Positions 5,138 to 6,019 of a DNA stretch of 6,019 nucleotides are shown one piece after another; within the stretch, counting starts at the first letter, position 1; every line of letters starts with the position of its first letter. The DNA comes from an uncultured Prevotella sp. (GTDB lineage: Bacteria; Bacteroidota; Bacteroidia; Bacteroidales; Bacteroidaceae): NCBI GenBank assembly GCA_900770515.1, contig CAAHDP010000022.1, positions 1 through 6,019 of the forward strand, read 5' to 3'. A program made the translations under genes and the position numbers. Under the pieces are notes generated by a model. The model worked only from the letters and a program-made list of their open reading frames with translations. It was not told the DNA's origin and made no database searches.

Positions 5138-5485
5138 ATGAACAAGGTTATGCTAATTGGTAATGTAGGAAAAGATCCTGACATTCATTATTTCGAAGCA
5201 GATCAGGCTGTAGCTCAGGTTTCTCTCGCAACAACTGAGAAAGGATATACTTTGCCTAATGGTACCCAAGTGCCAGACCATACAGATTGGCACAATCTTG
5301 TTTTTTATCGTGGGCTTGCAAAAGTAGTAGAGAAGTATGTGCATAAGGGTGACCGCCTTTATGTGGAAGGAAGAATTCGCTACCGCTCCTATGATGACAA
5401 GCAGGGTAGAAGACAATATATTACAGAAATCTATGTAGATAATATGGAGATGTTGAGTACTCGCCCTGCTACTAGAGAACAATAA
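5138..5485 (+). CDS. ssb: Single-stranded DNA-binding protein, short form without acidic tail
   Basis: A 115-residue OB-fold protein that coats single-stranded DNA in replication and repair. It starts MNKVMLIGNVGKDPDIHYFEADQAVAQVSLATTEKG, the classic SSB N-terminus. DWHNLVFY (50-57) carries W51 and Y57, aligning with E. coli W54 and F60. Y85 in RSYDDKQGRRQYITEIYVDNMEML takes the place of W88. Residues 1-107 cover the whole OB domain. The protein then stops after STRPATREQ, whereas typical bacterial SSBs go on for 40-70 residues and end in an acidic DDDxPF tip that recruits partner proteins. No frame downstream resumes a Q/P/G-rich tail, so this is not an obvious frameshift. It lies 28 bases after the hypothetical gene and 22 bases before gldE, so it is likely in an operon. 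Confidence 0.93.
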   Translation: MNKVMLIGNVGKDPDIHYFEADQAVAQVSLATTEKGYTLPNGTQVPDHTDWHNLVFYRGLAKVVEKYVHKGDRLYVEGRIRYRSYDDKQGRRQYITEIYVDNMEMLSTRPATREQ

Positions 5486-5507
5486 TTATTAATTTTTAGC
5501 TCAGAAA

Positions 5508-6019
5508 TTGGATATATCCACCATAACTGATGCCTTCGGTGATGTGATGCTGATGCAGCCTTCCGCCGGGGTTATTGTAGCTGCTGTACTTGCAGCTATA
5601 TTGTTAGGCATGTCTGCTTTTGCCAGTGGTTCCGAAATTGCTTTTTTCAGTTTATCACCAACTGATGTTGCGGAACTTGAAGATGAAAAGACTGATGCCG
5701 ATAAGAAAATACAGATGTTGCGTGATGATTCAGAACGTACGTTGGCTACCATTTTGATAACCAATAATTTTGTGAATGTCACAATCATCATGCTCCTTAA
5801 TTATGTATTCGCAGGAATCGTAGAGTTTGGTCCTAAAGCTTATTGGCTTCAGTTCCTGATTATTACGGTTATTCTTACTTTCTTGCTTTTGCTTTTTGGT
5901 GAGATTATGCCGAAAGTGTATGCCCGCCAGGATCCTCTGAAGTTCTGTCGCCGGTGCGTAGGGGGAATTCTGTTTGCCAGAAAGTTGTTTTGGCCTTTAG
6001 AAACTATCTTGCTGAAAAG
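5508..6019 (+). CDS. gldE: GldE/CNNM (DUF21) family membrane protein, N-terminal part; 3' end outside window
   Basis: An open frame runs off the right edge, giving 170 residues. PSAGVIVAAVLAAILLGMSAFASGSEIAFFSLS (18-50), TLATILITNNFVNVTIIMLLNYVFAGIV (78-105) and WLQFLIITVILTFLLLLFGEIMPKVYAR (113-140) form the three transmembrane stretches of the CNNM domain. GSEIAFFSLS and GEIMPK are its hallmarks. The full protein should continue with paired CBS domains and a CorC/HlyC domain. In Bacteroidetes this ssb neighbour is called GldE, named from gliding motility, though the family is wider and linked to Mg2+ or other cation transport; gliding is not implied in a Prevotella-like organism. The start is uncertain: TTG at 5508 gives MDISTITDAFGD, the earliest start after the stop at 5490, while the first ATG is at 5547. 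TTG is preferred because the acidic N-terminal stretch looks coding and the gap to ssb is then 22 bases. Confidence 0.88.
   Translation, partial: MDISTITDAFGDVMLMQPSAGVIVAAVLAAILLGMSAFASGSEIAFFSLSPTDVAELEDEKTDADKKIQMLRDDSERTLATILITNNFVNVTIIMLLNYVFAGIVEFGPKAYWLQFLIITVILTFLLLLFGEIMPKVYARQDPLKFCRRCVGGILFARKLFWPLETILLK

Noticed and set aside
5153..5791. Minus-strand frames of 109 and 96 codons
   Set aside because: Antisense to ssb and gldE, both with strong family matches on the plus strand.

Overview
The window looks like chromosome from a gut- or oral-type Bacteroidetes, most likely the Prevotella/Segatella group. Three things point there. Several promoters fit the Bacteroidetes pattern (TTTG, about 19-21 bases, TAnnTTTG). 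Starts are preceded by A-rich sequence, not Shine-Dalgarno sites. The genes are Bacteroidetes types: alpha-glucan phosphorylase, a carboxynorspermidine/carboxyspermidine decarboxylase, and ssb followed by gldE. The genus is an inference; the phylum is fairly secure. This is core, housekeeping-type DNA. I see no mobile element, CRISPR array, phage gene or defence system, and no clear undescribed multi-gene system.

Left part (1-2660): the C-terminal end of a glycogen/alpha-glucan phosphorylase runs rightward and stops at a strong GCAA-loop terminator. Facing it on the minus strand are a 61-residue two-helix membrane protein, ribose-phosphate pyrophosphokinase (prs), and a divergent thiamine-phosphate-synthase/TenI-like protein. 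The last two are probably co-transcribed from a promoter at about 2683-2713. A perfect 17-bp hairpin separates prs from the small membrane gene.

Middle (2661-4135): a compact divergent promoter region drives the TenI-like gene leftward and nspC rightward. nspC makes the last enzyme of the alternative spermidine/norspermidine route and ends at a hairpin terminator. A near-perfect promoter for the tRNA cluster follows.

Right part (4136-6019): four tRNA genes in the order Gly(GCC), Leu(CAG), Leu(GAG), Gly(GCC). The two Gly copies are identical, none encodes CCA, and both Gly genes carry an unusual C at T-loop position 55. Then come a conserved-looking but unrecognised 178-residue protein, a short single-stranded DNA-binding protein without the acidic tail, and the start of a GldE/CNNM-type membrane protein that runs off the window. 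These three lie 22-28 bases apart on one strand and probably form an operon. No separate promoter is visible, so some read-through from the tRNA unit is possible.

Metabolically, prs (PRPP supply), glycogen phosphorylase and NspC are independent housekeeping functions. Nothing in the layout argues for a shared pathway.
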